Assembly (NCBI GenBank): GCA_037954665.1
Contig: JBBMOL010000057.1
Coordinates: forward strand, 2,170,001-2,234,000
Length of the DNA stretch: 64,000 bases
DNA from: Laguncularia racemosa
Taxonomy: Eukaryota; Streptophyta; Magnoliopsida; Myrtales; Combretaceae
Direction: 5' to 3'
Every line of letters begins with the position of its first letter. Position 1 is the stretch's first letter. A program made the translations under genes and the position numbers. Positions 47,001-60,029 of the stretch are shown here, piece after piece. The notes below the pieces were generated by a model. It did no database searches. It was given only the letters and a program-made list of their open reading frames with translations, and was not told the DNA's origin.

Positions 47001-47310
47001 AAAGGCCTTTAGGTAATTTGGTACTCGTGACTAAGGTTCTTATCACAATCTTTGTGTGTAGCACTTCGATTATTGAGTATAATGGTAGAAAACTCATTAA
47101 AAGTACATAAGAAATATGTGAGTTATGAACATTAGAAGCTAATGCTCAAAATTCGATAAGGCAATGTAACTCCTAATGAGTTATACTATAAGCTCCTGCC
47201 TTTTCACGTCTATTGACTTACTAAATTGCATTTAGGTTTAATTATTTGTGTAGCAGAATTATCCAATATAATCAAGTGAGTACCCTCTATTGGTAGTAGA
47301 GATAAATGAA
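44046..47310 (+). repeat. Segmental duplication, copy 2, second part
   Basis: It matches 1164-6190 of copy 1 without the Harbinger-like insertion and without about 870 bp near 4330-5195, but with an extra 310 bp near 46790-47100. The left edge ATACATTTAACATGG shares ATAC with the end of the first part at 16756. Confidence 0.88.
45560..45990 (-). pseudogene. LINE-type RNase H domain remnant, copy 2
   Basis: Minus-strand counterpart of the remnant at 3935-4345. It reads VVLQMDCRAVFRAISSPVD, FTFLHDLEDTLPRFEPIVLS and LVRREADSVMDWLALQ. The catalytic-region Glu of VVLEMDC is Gln here, and the R-x-x-N motif is RREAD. The two copies keep the same frame over about 85 codons despite many differences, but both are truncated upstream by shifts. 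Not expected to be functional. Confidence 0.62.
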
Positions 47311-49470
47311 TGTAATAGCTCACATAATCAGCATTAATACCATAGATATCAAGAGAAAACGAACATAATAAACGTGTAAGATACCTAAGTATATAATCAC
47401 AATGCCAAAAAATCTATTGTGTGAACTAACCTAAATCTATCACAAAATTTAAGCAAGAGAGATTCTAGGGGGAATAGAGATAAATAAGAAAACATGTCTA
47501 ATTTGTTGAAAGTTGTAATTGAAACCTGAAAATAAAACTAAAAACCAAAAAGAAAGAATTATTTCAATACAGATTTGCCACTTCATCAAGTGCATATCCA
47601 TCTTCTACAATCATTTTCTTTACAAACGAAATTGTGCAAGAATTCGACATTGGAACTTCCAGTATAGAAGCCTTTGTCCATGTCATGTCATGGCTTCAAA
47701 CTCTAGGCAATCAGCGACCATGATATTTTTCTCATTTTATTTACTAAAATGAACACTTGATCTAAAAGGAAACCCTAATACAGGAAAAACTAATACTAAT
47801 TACACGTACATAGAAATGACTCTCAAAGTGGCCAAATGGGAGAGAGAAAAATTGGTACATACACATATCATGTACCTTAAAAGTAAGAGTAAAAACATAC
47901 AAAATATCTCCACTTTTGAATTTAAGTAATTTAGTTTTTTTAAATTGCATCCTTTAGAAACTTAATGCCTATACTTTGAAATAATGTGCTACATAATATC
48001 TCTATTAGGTACTAAATTTTTAAATAATAAAATTTTATGTACTAAATTACTTAAATCTGAAAATAGATACACTTTGTGTTCATTTTCCCCATCAAAAGTA
48101 AGACTAAAACCATTTCCTACTATAAATTGGACATTCGAATTTTTCTACTTGTTACTTTAAGGTGTAATCAATAATTAAAATTATAAAAAAGAAAGTCAGG
48201 TCATAATGATATCAGAAATATTTTAAAAGTTTAGAAATTTTTTATCATTAAATTGCAATTTTTGAAATTTTTTATAAGATAAATTTAAAGGATCCAAATA
48301 ATCTCTATTAAAATATGTATCCATGATTAAAATGGAAGTAGATCATTCATAGTTTATAATAAAAGGAGTATAGATAATAAAGTGTTATTACCTTAATATT
48401 TTATAGATATTTATAAACTGAGATAGATTTTAAAAATTATTCCCATTCGTCTATTATCAAATCTATTCTAAAATGGTATTGACGTTTACATATACTTAAA
48501 ATAGGATTAGAACTGTCTTTCCTATTAAAACATGCATCTATGATTAAAATGGAAATATATTATGATGTTTAAATTAAATAGAAAGATTCGCATTCCTCTA
48601 TTATCAAGATTTTCGTAGTCGACAAAGTGAAAAATCCTAAGCACACGTGTGTATCATATTAATTAATAATTGAGACTTGAGAATCAATCAATCGATCTTA
48701 ATGCTATTAAATGGTATTAATCATGGGATTTGGGGATAGATCCTTTATTAACTAATCCCACCATTACACACGGCCTAAGGTAGGTTTACTTCCTTCTTGG
48801 ATTGGACGGTTCCTTGTCGGCAATTTCATGGTATCGTTCAACCACTGACAATCCATGCCAGAATGTCGATTTCTGGCTTCATGTAAAACAAAACGAAGGG
48901 ACAAAATTTTCATACGTACGACTGATGGTGATAATGTTGAAATTAATCGGTATGATTTAGTTTTTCGAATGTTTTAAAGCTTCAAACAAGAATGAGGTTT
49001 TAATCGACTAATGCAGTATCATAAGAGGATATTCAACTAAAAAAAAAAAAATTTGATTCCGTTCACCCTTTTTAGAACCTACCTGCATTCCCGCCTATAT
49101 CAGATTATGTAATTTTTTTTAAAACACGTAAGAAATGAATTAATTAATATGTCTCACTAGAGTGCACAAATTTCATCAAAGCATGTAAATGTGAATAATA
49201 TTTTTATTTACTTATACATCTAAAAAATGATCAATTGAATTTTACATCTTTTAAATTAAATAGTTGTAACATTAACCATAACATGATATTAAAACATGAG
49301 ATTCTAAACTCGAATCTTTACATCATCAATCAATCCCCACCTAATTAAATTATCCACTTGTTGGGCCTCAATCAAGATTCAACTCAAAAGTGGGGAGAAT
49401 TTTTAAGTAATAAATATAATGAATCATCTCATATCTATAAGTTTAAACTTTTAAATTATATAGCCATAAC
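47311..49470. other. No gene seen
   Basis: AT-rich sequence with short open frames only. A G/C-richer patch at about 48760-48900 has no recognisable coding. The CACTA element begins at 49474. Confidence 0.4.
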
Positions 49471-49473
49471 ATA

Positions 49474-49665
49474 TACTACAAGAATTTTGATATTCTATGA
49501 CGTTTGCAGATTTTGCAAACTTTACTAATTTCTATATAATCTAGTAACGTTTATTAAACATTACAGAAAATATATTATAAGTGACGTTTATATCAAAAGT
49601 GAAAAAAGATGTAAAGTTGCAATTTAATGTGTAATGTTTCTTATAAAGAAATATCACAAGAAAAT
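49474..49665. repeat. Left TIR and subterminal repeats of CACTA element
   Basis: After the TIR come GACGTTTGCAG, GTAACGTTTATTAAACATTAC and GTGACGTTTATATC, variants of the motif that dominates the right subterminal region. Confidence 0.75.
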
Positions 49666-49949
49666 AAGCTCTTAAAAATTCACCTACCCTCTAAAAATTA
49701 TCTATATCAAATTTTGTTTTCGAAACCCTAATCATGAAATTTTTTAATTGTGAGATTAAGCATTGGTATGGTAAAATTTTAAAAATATATTTTACTTGAT
49801 CTTTTTCCGTGACAAAAATGTTCTTCAAAAAAAAAACTTTGATAAAAAACTAAGTTCTTGATAAAAAATAAAAATAAAAATTTGTCCTATACACTTTCAC
49901 TCCCCAACCATTCCTTTCCCTACTCCCCTCTCTTTTCCTTCCCATCACT

Positions 49950-50408
49950 CCTCTCCCTCCTTTTGATCTCCTATTCTTTCCCTATCTCAAACCCTAATTT
50001 TTCCTTCTCCTCTAAGCCATGGTCTACTCTTTTCCATGATCTTCATCTTCCCTAATCTACTCTTTTCCCTCCCATCGTTTCCTCTTCGTCATCCCAATCC
50101 GACACATCATCTCCTCTTCTTTCCCCATCTCAAACCTTAATTTTTTCCTATTCATCTAAGCCATGGTCTTCATCTTCCCAAAGGATTTAGGCTTCAAATC
50201 AATAATTTAGAGTGAATCAAAGGATGCTAGACATTTTTCCATGTTCTTTCCTAGAGTGAACCAAAGGACACTTGACACATCATCTCCTCTTCTTTCCCCA
50301 TCTCAAACCTTAATTTTTTTCTAGTTCATCTAAGCCACGATCTTCATCTTCCCAAAGGATTTAGGCTTCGGATCGGTAATTTAGAGTAAACCGAAGGACA
50401 CTAGACGT
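49950..50408. repeat. Tandem repeats near the left end of CACTA element
   Basis: Two clear units (from 50101 and from 50275, period about 174 bp) share GACACATCATCTCCTCTTCT, CATCTTCCCAAAGGATTTAG and a CTAGACxTTTTTC end. A partial third unit precedes them near 49965-50060. Confidence 0.82.
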
Positions 50409-51263
50409 TTTTCTTCGCTTCAAATAGGCTTATACGGAAAGATAAGTCTTTTCTCTTCCCCTGTTTCGTAATGTGTAATTTTTTTTTTCCATAGTTATGT
50501 CACTTCTTTGTTTATCCTATAGCGTATATGTATAGTAAGCCTATTAAGTCTGCTCTAATTGTGATACTCGTTTTTCCCTTTGAGTACATAGGGTTTAGTT
50601 TTGTTGCAAGGTTTACTGTGAGGACTTAGGTTTAAGTAATAATGTTGAAATTGAAATAGTATACATATACATATAATATAAAATGAATATGTGTGTGTAT
50701 GTATATATATGTTATATGCTATATATATTTTTTAAATGTGAATTATATGGGCATATATATATACATGTAAAAATGTACACATTATATTATATTATATGTT
50801 ATATATAGAGAGAGCTAAGGAACAAAAATATCAAAATTAACAAAAACACCCTTACTCAATGTCAGCAAAACTAAGTAAGTAATATTATATTTATATATAA
50901 TATATACACACATTAGACTAGATTTATAAGAGACCAAAAATCATCAAAATTACACAAAAAAGAAAACCAAAAGTCTCTCCATTTCATCTGAATTTTCTGG
51001 GCAAATTGTATTTTAAATTTCCAACATGCAATTATCAAGGGAAGAAAAAGAACAAGATTGAAGTAGGATGCAACAAGAATTTGAAGAAATTGAAAAAAAA
51101 AATCATAATTAAATAGGAGAGGACTTGGTCTGTTCGGTCAAAGGGGTTAGGGTGAAGATGCTGCTAGGTCAAGCTAAGGTTAAGGTTTTAGGTAGGGGTG
51201 GATTTCAGCTGACATAGTGGTGGTCGGCATTGGTGACCAAAGGCCAGTGAAGTAAGCAATCCC

Positions 51264-53683
51264 TGATAACACTCGAAACTTCCTATTTTTTTTTTAAATA
51301 TCAAATACCAATTAAAAATTATTATTTTGTATTCAAGCATAATTTTGTATTTATATTAATGTAATTGTATTTTGGTAAAATTTGAATCAAAAATAAGTGT
51401 TCATTAAGAAATGCCCTGTTTTGGTTGGAAAATGAATAGAGCAAATGATGTATTTTTTACATAATTTTTAGTATATAAGATCCTTATATGGTTTAGTAGA
51501 TCACAAAATCAATAATTGTTCAAATTGGAGTCATTTTCTATTTTTAGTAAATTTTTCAAGTCAATTACCCTGTTCTGGCTGAATTCAATCATTAGCAAAA
51601 TTGGGGGATTTTATTTGATTAGTTGAATTTGATGTTTATTTGAGGTTCATTGAAGTATAATATGATGTTAAGAAGCTTAGGTTAGTTACAAAATAAAAAG
51701 GGAAGCATTTGGTGCAAAATCGTGATAATTTGGAATTATATGATTCGATACGTAATCGAATTGGAATTTAATTACATTAATATATAATAAAACATAATAT
51801 ATCCGTATGTATATGAATAAAATATTGTAGAAAAATGGTGGATTATATGAGGTCAAGATGAAATTTAGGGATTTGAAATACTGAATTAGCAATTTAGGAT
51901 TCGATAGAGTAAATGGAGTAACATTAATTGGTATACTAATGATTCAAGTATTTATGTTGAGTGAGGAGGACATAGGAATTTGGCTAGTGCAACTTTTTGG
52001 ATTGGCATATATTGTTTTAGGTGAATACCCCCTTAACTCCTCTCTTGAGTACAAGTGGTTGATAATGTAAACCACTTATTGTTGGCTAAAATTACTCTAT
52101 ATGATCACTTACTTTGATCAATGCAGGAGGATTGCTGAATTATATTAGATTGTTGATGGCTGGTTGTGTGTCCTAATATGGTTGGATTATGAGAAAAAGG
52201 GAACATTCTAGAAATCCTAAAATGAGAGTTGGGTGAGGGATTTGATTGTACTATTCTTGATTATATGTGATGTAATAAACATAAATTGTTAAATGCTTTA
52301 TGATTGTGATATAATGCTTGGTCATTTTTAGCTTATTGGATGGGGTTTATATTACTGGTTGAGTTCATATTATTGTTATCTCAATAATGATAAAATATCT
52401 AAATGGATAATAAAATGGAAAATTGATCATTGACATATATAACTTCATTAAAGTATACTTAACTGATTTTTGAGACTCGAACATATCAAATGGGGTTTAG
52501 GCTGTAAGTACTTACTAACCAAAAACACTTAATGTAAGGAAAGTCTCGTTCCATGCTTGGTAAGTTTGTAGTATAACCTTTGAGTCGACCCGGATAGGTT
52601 TAAGACACGGTTGATGAACCGACCCCATTCAGTAACTTATGGGGATCTGGTCACCCCCTTTTTTTAAGGCAAGTGAAAGGCGATTGAATGTTTCTAACTA
52701 AAAAGAGTATGTAAGGATACCTTAATTGGTTGAGAAAACATTGAGTTTTGAAAAGTATATAAGGGTAGTTTATCTAGCAGTTGACAAGCTCTAGCTGGGT
52801 AAACTAAAAAGTATTTGTGACTTGTGAATAAATAGGAGAGACTTGAAATGGTCTCAAAATGAAAAGGCTATGAGTTGGTAAAATGGAATTATAAGAAAAA
52901 GTTCAGTAAGTAAGATCAAGGTGATATTAAAATGTAAGAAATTGAACTAGGTTTCCTACAAGTATAGCTTTGAGTTAAAAGCTTGCTTACTTAAGTAATC
53001 ACTTCCAAAGTATTTGATAATATTGTTGGTTACTATTATGTGATTTTATTGTTTGTTTTTGCTGGTTTACTTGATTATGTGCTCACTTTGCTTCTTAAGA
53101 AGCTAAGGGGTTAGAGTTTTTGCTAACCTCAAGTACAAGTACTGAAGAATAAGTTACTGGATACTCGGGTTTTGGAGAGCATTAATAGAGGCAAACAAGT
53201 CTTTAGTTTTCATTTTGGAACCTCTGTTATTTTGTAATAGAATGTCTTGTACATGATGTTGTAGTGCTTGTAAATAAGATCTACAAATGTTGATCTTCGG
53301 ATTGTATTGCAAATATATGTATATATAAGGTTAGATTTATAATCCTTTTGAACCACTTAAGACTACAAGATTACTCATGAGCTATGCCTACTTACTGGGA
53401 ATATAGATCCTGATGGTAGATATATATGTGATGTATGATGTGACATGAGATTTTAAGTACAGGTGTTTAAATATAATGTGGATTTGAAATGATAGCACTG
53501 ATAGTGCCATTTTATAAGACATTTATAGAATTACATACAGATTGGAGTTACAGGTTCAGGATTAGCCAAATCTACCTTATCTCTAATTCAAAGACGGCAT
53601 AGCAATCCACCTACAAGTACCAGTGATAGTTATAGGAATGTTGAACAGGTTCAAAAATCGAACCTAGTAGGTGGGTCACTACA
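51264..53683 (+). mobile_element. LTR-like block inside CACTA element (probable Del/Tekay-type solo LTR)
   Basis: The block starts TGATAACACTCGAAACTTCC and ends GGTGGGTCACTACA, which resemble the termini of long plant gypsy LTRs. Inside are blocks of the same flavour, such as TAAGAAATGCCCTG and ACTTATGGGGATCTGGTCAC. No internal coding region and no second LTR are present. The flanking 5-mers ATCCC and TTTAC do not match, so either the boundaries are off or the target duplication is lost. Confidence 0.5.
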
Positions 53684-56130
53684 TTTACTTTACTTTGCTA
53701 AAGGAAAAAAACAAAGAAGATGGATATAGTGATGTTAGGTACATTGCCCTATGTACCATCGAGAATGGCAATTTAAAGAATAAAGACACCATGCATGATC
53801 TATGCTAGTTCGTTGTCACCTTTTGGTTGTCATCTATTTCTGCTCACAAGTATGTTCACAAGGCTATAAATTCATTTAAGATGAAGCAGCTTATGTTTGC
53901 CTACTTCTCCATTTTCCGGAGCCCTTCTATATTGTTACTCATGCAAGTAAAATTGTGTGCTTACATTTTATTTGGTAATGAACAATGTATGCTAAGCATA
54001 ATTTTGATTTGTTTGAACTTTTGTAAGAATCTTGTTTTGGTATCAAGTTAATTCTAATCTATATTAAATTGTAATTATTCATGATAGTCGCCAATGTATG
54101 TAGAAAGGGGAAGAAAGGACAAAGTTGGTCTTTTGAATTAAAATCAGGTATCTTGTCTTGATCATGTGCGTTTGATGTTGCAAGTGGATGCTTGTTGATT
54201 GATTATGTGGTTGTTGCAAGTGGAAAATCTTTGTTCTGTTCATCCAATTTGAGGGCTTAGAACCATTAATTATAATTGTAAATTCTACACTCTATAGGTA
54301 AATGGTGATGGCTAAACATTTACATCTAAAAGCTTGCTATTAAGCACGATTGGAAGAACTAACGAAGTTATGCACTGCATGCTAGTGGATATGTTTTTTT
54401 CTAATGGAATATTAGTTGTAGATACCCCAATTAGCAAGTGAAGCACCTAGGCTAGCAAATTTGAACAATTTTGGGGAAATTCATGAGCTAAATGGTGGAA
54501 TTTTCAAGTTGAGTTCATCATTCTTTTAAACGAAGAAAGGAATAATTGCATTGTAGGTAGGATACTCTTTGAACACACCTAAAGATACACTTACTTACTA
54601 TGCATTACTGACATACTTAAGATTAGGAGGAACTTGACTATACCCGGCCTTGTTCCTATTTTAATTTATGTTTCCTTATAACTATTGTAGATAAGTTTCA
54701 TATTCCAATTAAAAGTTGCAAACTAAATTAGAGAAGTTGCAGAATCTCGTGTTCTAGTTAACAAGCACACTAGAGGAGTTAATTGGGGTATGAGATGAAT
54801 TGGTTTATACTAATGTTGAGATGCATGAGCATAGAGAAATAGCTAGTGTCAAGTTCAATTGAATATCATTCTAATAGTTAGTAAATGGTCATTTCCTACA
54901 TATTTACATGTAAATATTTTATTTATATTGGAAATATGGGGTAATGCATGCAGTTGGTTAGCTTATGTGCATCTTTATAATTTGTTGTTACGTTGGAATA
55001 AAGTGTACATTTTGCTTCTCTTTTGTTCTTTAAGGTACTATTGATGGTTGATAGTGTAGTTCAAACTTTCTAGGTTCCATTTTGTCTAGCTAAATTGATT
55101 GAGAAGGTTGGAATTAAGGACAGGTTTACACACTATGAAAGCTTCCCAGGAAAAATCATTAAGGTTTGTGTTGTTTTGTGATTTCAACTATATATATTTA
55201 CTTAGAAATCATTTGTTACCTACCTTAATATTCCTCCTATATATCATATGTCAAAATTTATATATATATATGTATATAAATTGCATATAATATTCAAGAA
55301 CATGATGTCACTAATCCTCTTAATACACTAAAAAAAATGCACAAGTAAGGAATGCTAGTTAGTAGAAATTAATTTATTTCTATAGCATGTCAATTTTTTT
55401 ATTTGGTTAGAAAGAAAAGAAAGAAGGGGACCATGGTCCTTAAAAGAAGCCATGGAACCACCTATAGGCTTCTAACTTTTTATTTCTTTTTGGACAAATC
55501 ATGAAATAGTGAAAGAATATTATGAATTTAATGAAAAACTATATAAAGAATATTGAGGTAGATAATGTTAATTAGGTCATTGAAAAGTTGTTGAGCCAGG
55601 AGAAATTTAGAAGGAAATGAAGTACCTAATGCTTATCGGTAAAAGGACTCATCAGCTATAAGTGATTAGCTCTTTAGAATTGGATTTCCTTAAGTATGTT
55701 GATGCTAGAAAATGCACATATATATATATAAGAGCTAAATTAACTAGTTGATCTATATCTATATACATATATAGTGTATACTTGTAAGTGTAATCATGAG
55801 TGTAAGATGACATGACTCACACTAACCATTGTTGCACCTTTTCTTCTTTCATTTGTGGATCTGCGGGGACCAATATGATCCATCTTTTCTTTTGCAGGCT
55901 GTCACTTTAATATCATTTAAATGTACACCCTAAATGAGCAATGGTCACTTGTTTAGAAGTTCATATTATGATTGAATTTGGTAGAAGAGGATCTTAATTC
56001 AAAAAGGCTAATTACCCAATTCAACAAAGCTAATAGATGGATAATTGAAATGGGTTGAAATTTCTTGAAAACAACAGCACCACCACCACCATTAGTGTTA
56101 TTGGCAATAAATAATTCAGGGAAGGTTTGA
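53684..56130. other. CACTA interior, no gene identified
   Basis: Scattered open frames (53827-54051, 54859-55044, 55099-55290) without recognisable domains, and TA microsatellite near 55260 and 55715. Could contain decayed transposase exons, but I see no TNPD or TNPA hallmark. Confidence 0.35.
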
Positions 56131-56235
56131 TGGGGAGGGTGCTAATGTGGATCGGGTGTTGAGGGGTCTCAAGATAGAATATTCAGATCCAAGAGCAGTA
56201 CCTTCAACACCGAGGTAGAGTTTATTGAAAATTCA

Positions 56236-57112
56236 ACTAGTCAAGAGACAAGGGGGGATTATTTCTAAGGGGCATAGGAACTATGATTTAATGCTCGATC
56301 TGCAGCTCAGGATCAGGTAGGTATACAATCTTGTCTATCTTTGTGGTACATATAAAAAGGAGAGGTGAAATATATAGACTATACTTGCCTCTATCTATTG
56401 TAAGTGTTGTTTTATCCATAACTATTATGCACCTACAAATTCTTTTTGCTTAATGAAAACAAATGAAAAGTGCCATCATTTCTCAATAACAAGGTTTTCA
56501 TTTTTCTTCAAGGCATTCGATTGGAAGGCCTACTCTTGCCACATCTTTAGATTTGAAGGCTTCGGCTTTTGATCCAAAAGAAAATTTTTTTACTAAGTTC
56601 CCTCCAAAGAGATCCAAGTATACTCCACCTCACCAATCATGTGAATTCAAGTGGAAGGATTACTGTCCTATGGTATTCAGGTGATTGCTCTTAGACAATT
56701 TTTTTTTTTTTGTCAGAAATTTTGTTTAATGGTGGTGTAGAATAGTTAAGATACATGAGATAAAGAAATCATTCTCAACCATCACGAACTTTAGTTCGAT
56801 ATAAAAAATGAAAAAAAAAAAAAGTTGGCTGAAAGAGAACTATGAAGTCAGAATGAATCAGTTGTGATATGCAAACAACTAGTTTGATGATTTACAGTTC
56901 TTGAGAAGTCCATGATAAACATGAAATTTAATTAGCTTTCATATATATATATATATAAAAGGTTTGGTGATTATGCAGCAAATTACATGCTTTCGATACG
57001 TGGGAATGATGCCCTTCGAGAGCTTTCATCTCCTGGAAAAAGTGGAAGCTTCTTCTACCTCACCAACAATGATCGCTATAAGATGAAAACTATGAAGAAA
57101 TCAGAAGTGAAG
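56236..57112 (+). pseudogene. PIP5K: Phosphatidylinositol-4-phosphate 5-kinase gene fragment with introns
   Basis: Three consecutive exons of a plant PIP5K (the kinase that makes PI(4,5)P2 at the plasma membrane) are preserved with their introns. Exon A ends GGIISKGHRNYDLMLDLQLR at 56316. The intron 56317-56512 (GTAGGT to TTCAAG) splits an Arg codon exactly as needed. Exon B (56513-56680) reads HSIGRPTLATSLDLKASAFD, then FKWKDYCPMVFR. Exon C (to 57112, donor GTAAGT) reads AANYMLSIRGNDALRELSSP, GKSGSFFYLTNNDRYKMKTM, KKSEVK. This is the start of the kinase catalytic domain, including the glycine-rich SSPGKSG loop and the Lys-containing KTMKK strand (usual M-I-K-T-M-K-K, here K-M-K-T-M-K-K). The first residues of exon C (T-L-R-K-L-F) are lost, and the upstream MORN repeats and the rest of the kinase are absent. 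Part of exon A may extend upstream to about 56140, in decayed form. Confidence 0.9.
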
Positions 57113-59181
57113 GTAAGTTCAAGATATGTTGAATTTCAGAATGCATGGCATAGCTCCATGTCTCAATTAGTTATCTTCAGAGCTTGATCTAGTGTTCTCC
57201 TATGTTTCATCAGTGCATTCTCTATTTTTCAAATTTTTTACTTGTCCTTTATAATTTCTGCTATCTCAATATAGTTTCTCATAGTATGGTTTAGATGTTT
57301 TTCAACATTTGTCAAATGTTATCATAATAATATTAAGATACTACAGCTACTAGTAGTTTTAATGCTTAGTGGTGTAGTAGTGCTTTTTTATTTATAGTAT
57401 TGGTTAACAATTCTGAAAAATATAAATGGAAAATGATGATTGCTACAAGCAAGGTGTAGATCGTGTTTTTGTGGATCGTCAAATTTTCCTCGCCAAGGTT
57501 CATGTTTCTAATTTCAATTTAAAATTTAGCCATCAAATGAAGAGATGTCAAGTGGACTAGAGCTAAATTTTTTGTTAATGAATTGAGATTTAAAGGTATA
57601 GGGGAAAACTAGATCCAAGATTTATGGTCCTATAGCGAGAAAAGATTACGAGGACAACCAACTTCGATTTAGCATGTTTTTCTAGGTTCTTATCCTTTTC
57701 TTATCAGCCTTTCATGTATATGTTGGAAGATAAATTTCTAGTATTCAAAGGAGCTGAGTCCTTAAATATTTTCCTTCATGAGCTGTTTGAAAAACGTTAA
57801 GGCTGAACTTTGCAACTGATTCTTGCTATCATGATCTTCAAGTAACTCTAATAGCACCGAGGTAACTAAATCTCAACAATGGATACTTCTTCAAGCTATA
57901 TGGTAACCACCTACTCTTAGATGAAAGACAACTAAAATGCATGAGTCATTTGTTGCTTGTGTTCTCATCAATATACATAGTGCTAAATATTCTATTAACT
58001 CAATCCCTAGAAGGTAAGTGTTTGCTTACCTTGAATGGAGTTGATATTTTTCATGATTCTCACAATTGTATAAATAGAATTCAAGTCTACACATATTTAA
58101 CATTTCTTCATCCGATGTTAAGGATAAAGTCTCATATTCCTTGTTTAATATGAAAATTATGTCCATGAATCTTGAAAAGCTACTTGGTTTCTCAATACTA
58201 TGATCTATTGATTTAAGGCTCATAAGCCTAAAGCAACAACAATAGCATTTCTCATCTAGCAATGTTATTCGTTTGGGTGTCTCGGCTACAAGATCTTAGA
58301 ATTGTGATAAAGTACATACTCTCATCAGTGTCTGGTGCTATTTTAGGTAGATTATTAATTGACAACAACATGTGTGTTCTTAATTTGTTTAACTTGGTTC
58401 AAACATCGATTGTTGCTATCCATAGGTTCATATCATTTCATATACTTTCTATTTTTTAAATAAGGTTTGGCACTAAGAGTTCATCTGTATTTAGAGTTTC
58501 AGCTAGGAATGGTTGGATACCCAAGGAAACCAAAAAAAAAAGTAGCACCAATAGTCTATTGTGATGCAATATTGATTGAGTTGCCAGTGGATGACATTAT
58601 CTTACATACAAACTAAGCTTGTATTAGTCATAGCTATAGACTAGATCTCCCTATGGCGTATAGTTCTTGCCTCGGGTGTACTATCAAATTATTTAAAGTA
58701 TAAATCTGAGTCAAAATTAGAAACTCTATCATGTGATAGTGCATTTATATCATTCAATTATGATATGGAAATTATTCTCTATTTTTAATTATCATTACTT
58801 AAACTTTGTTTTGCAGAATCGACTTAACATTGATGATATCATGAGCGATCTAGAAAAATACCATGAAGCTGAAAGATGGTTTATTTTGCTATTACCTTTT
58901 TTGTAGATGAAATCAAATTAAAAAAGAAAATAGCCAATATATGAAATAAAGTTTATTATCTGGTCACTTTTTGGAAGTTGATTATGAATGCGGGGAAGAG
59001 AGTAGGTTATGAATAGAGTTATTTTGCTAGTAAACTCTATAAAGTTTAGGCAATATTAATTGAGATATGTTTAGGTCCTCTTTTGTAACTTTTGTAAAGT
59101 TTGTAGTTGATGGTGAAAGTGGACAATTATAAGCTTATATGCAAATGTCCACTTTTATGGCCTTTTATTATTATTTAATTA
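57113..59181. other. CACTA interior downstream of the PIP5K fragment
   Basis: It begins as the intron after PIP5K exon C, but no following PIP5K exon is recognisable. At 58818 an acceptor-like TTTTGCAG is followed by an open stretch NRLNIDDIMSDLEKYHEAER that ends at a stop near 58906. This looks like an exon of an unidentified gene. No other coding seen. Confidence 0.4.
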
Positions 59182-59964
59182 CAAGGTTGTTAAAATTGCG
59201 ATTTTACAGAGAATCTCTAGTGGGTCCGTAGAATCAGAATGTAGAAACAAAACATAAAAACGTAATTTTTTACAACCTTTCTAAAATAATTTTCAAATAT
59301 TAAAAATTTACTTACGGTAGTCATTAAAAAATATAATGAATAATAGAAATTAAAAAATTCAGCATATATTTGGCAACTATTTCAATCAATACACAAACGC
59401 AACAAGAAGGATCACTGGCTCACTACTCATACTTGCCTACTCGGTACTCTATCAACTATCAAAAACAAACAACTACAGCTGAAGAAGGATCGACTTCGTT
59501 TGCAGCTTACGTCTCTCTCTCTCTTGTCGTCGTGAGCTCATCAGTCGTCAGTTGTCACTGCACTGTCACTCTCGGCTTGGCTCTCATCTTCTGTTTTGAT
59601 TTATGTCAGTGACTCAGTATGTGTGCTGAATGTATAGCAAGAAGGAGCAAGAAATACCGTAACTTAGAAGTTATTTCCTGAGCAACTAAGCTGAGCTGGG
59701 CCTTTTATTAATTGGGTGGCTAATTTCAATCTGTTGGACACTTAGACTTGGACCGAAATGCTAAAAATAACTCAACTGTGCAATATATGGTTGAATCGGT
59801 GGAAACGGCCAAAGGTGCGATTTTGACGATTTTACTGTTCAGAATCGCGATTCTATTACGATTTTAACTCTCACTGATTTTGTATGCGAATTAATTGGAA
59901 ATATGTTCCTAAACTCGTAAAATCATAGAGTCGTATGAGTTAACTCAGGAGTTTGACAACCATG
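59182..59964. mobile_element. hAT-like non-autonomous transposon (783 bp) inside CACTA element
   Basis: The inverted ends are CAAGGTTGTTAAAATTGCG and CATGGTTGTCAAAC, with target duplication TTTAATTA (59174-59181) / TTTAATTG (59965-59972), 7 of 8. Relative of 16797-17565. It contains several copies of GCGATTTTAC/GATTTTACTG-type motifs. A short open frame (59370-59612) has no domain. Confidence 0.7.
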
Positions 59965-60029
59965 TTTAATTGTATACTCTTTTATTACAAGTTTAAATTA
60001 TTACATTTATAAATAGATTTATAATATTA

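Noticed and set aside
51259..53688. Target-site duplication around the LTR-like block in the CACTA element
   Set aside because: ATCCC and TTTAC do not match; the boundaries are set only by terminal motif resemblance.
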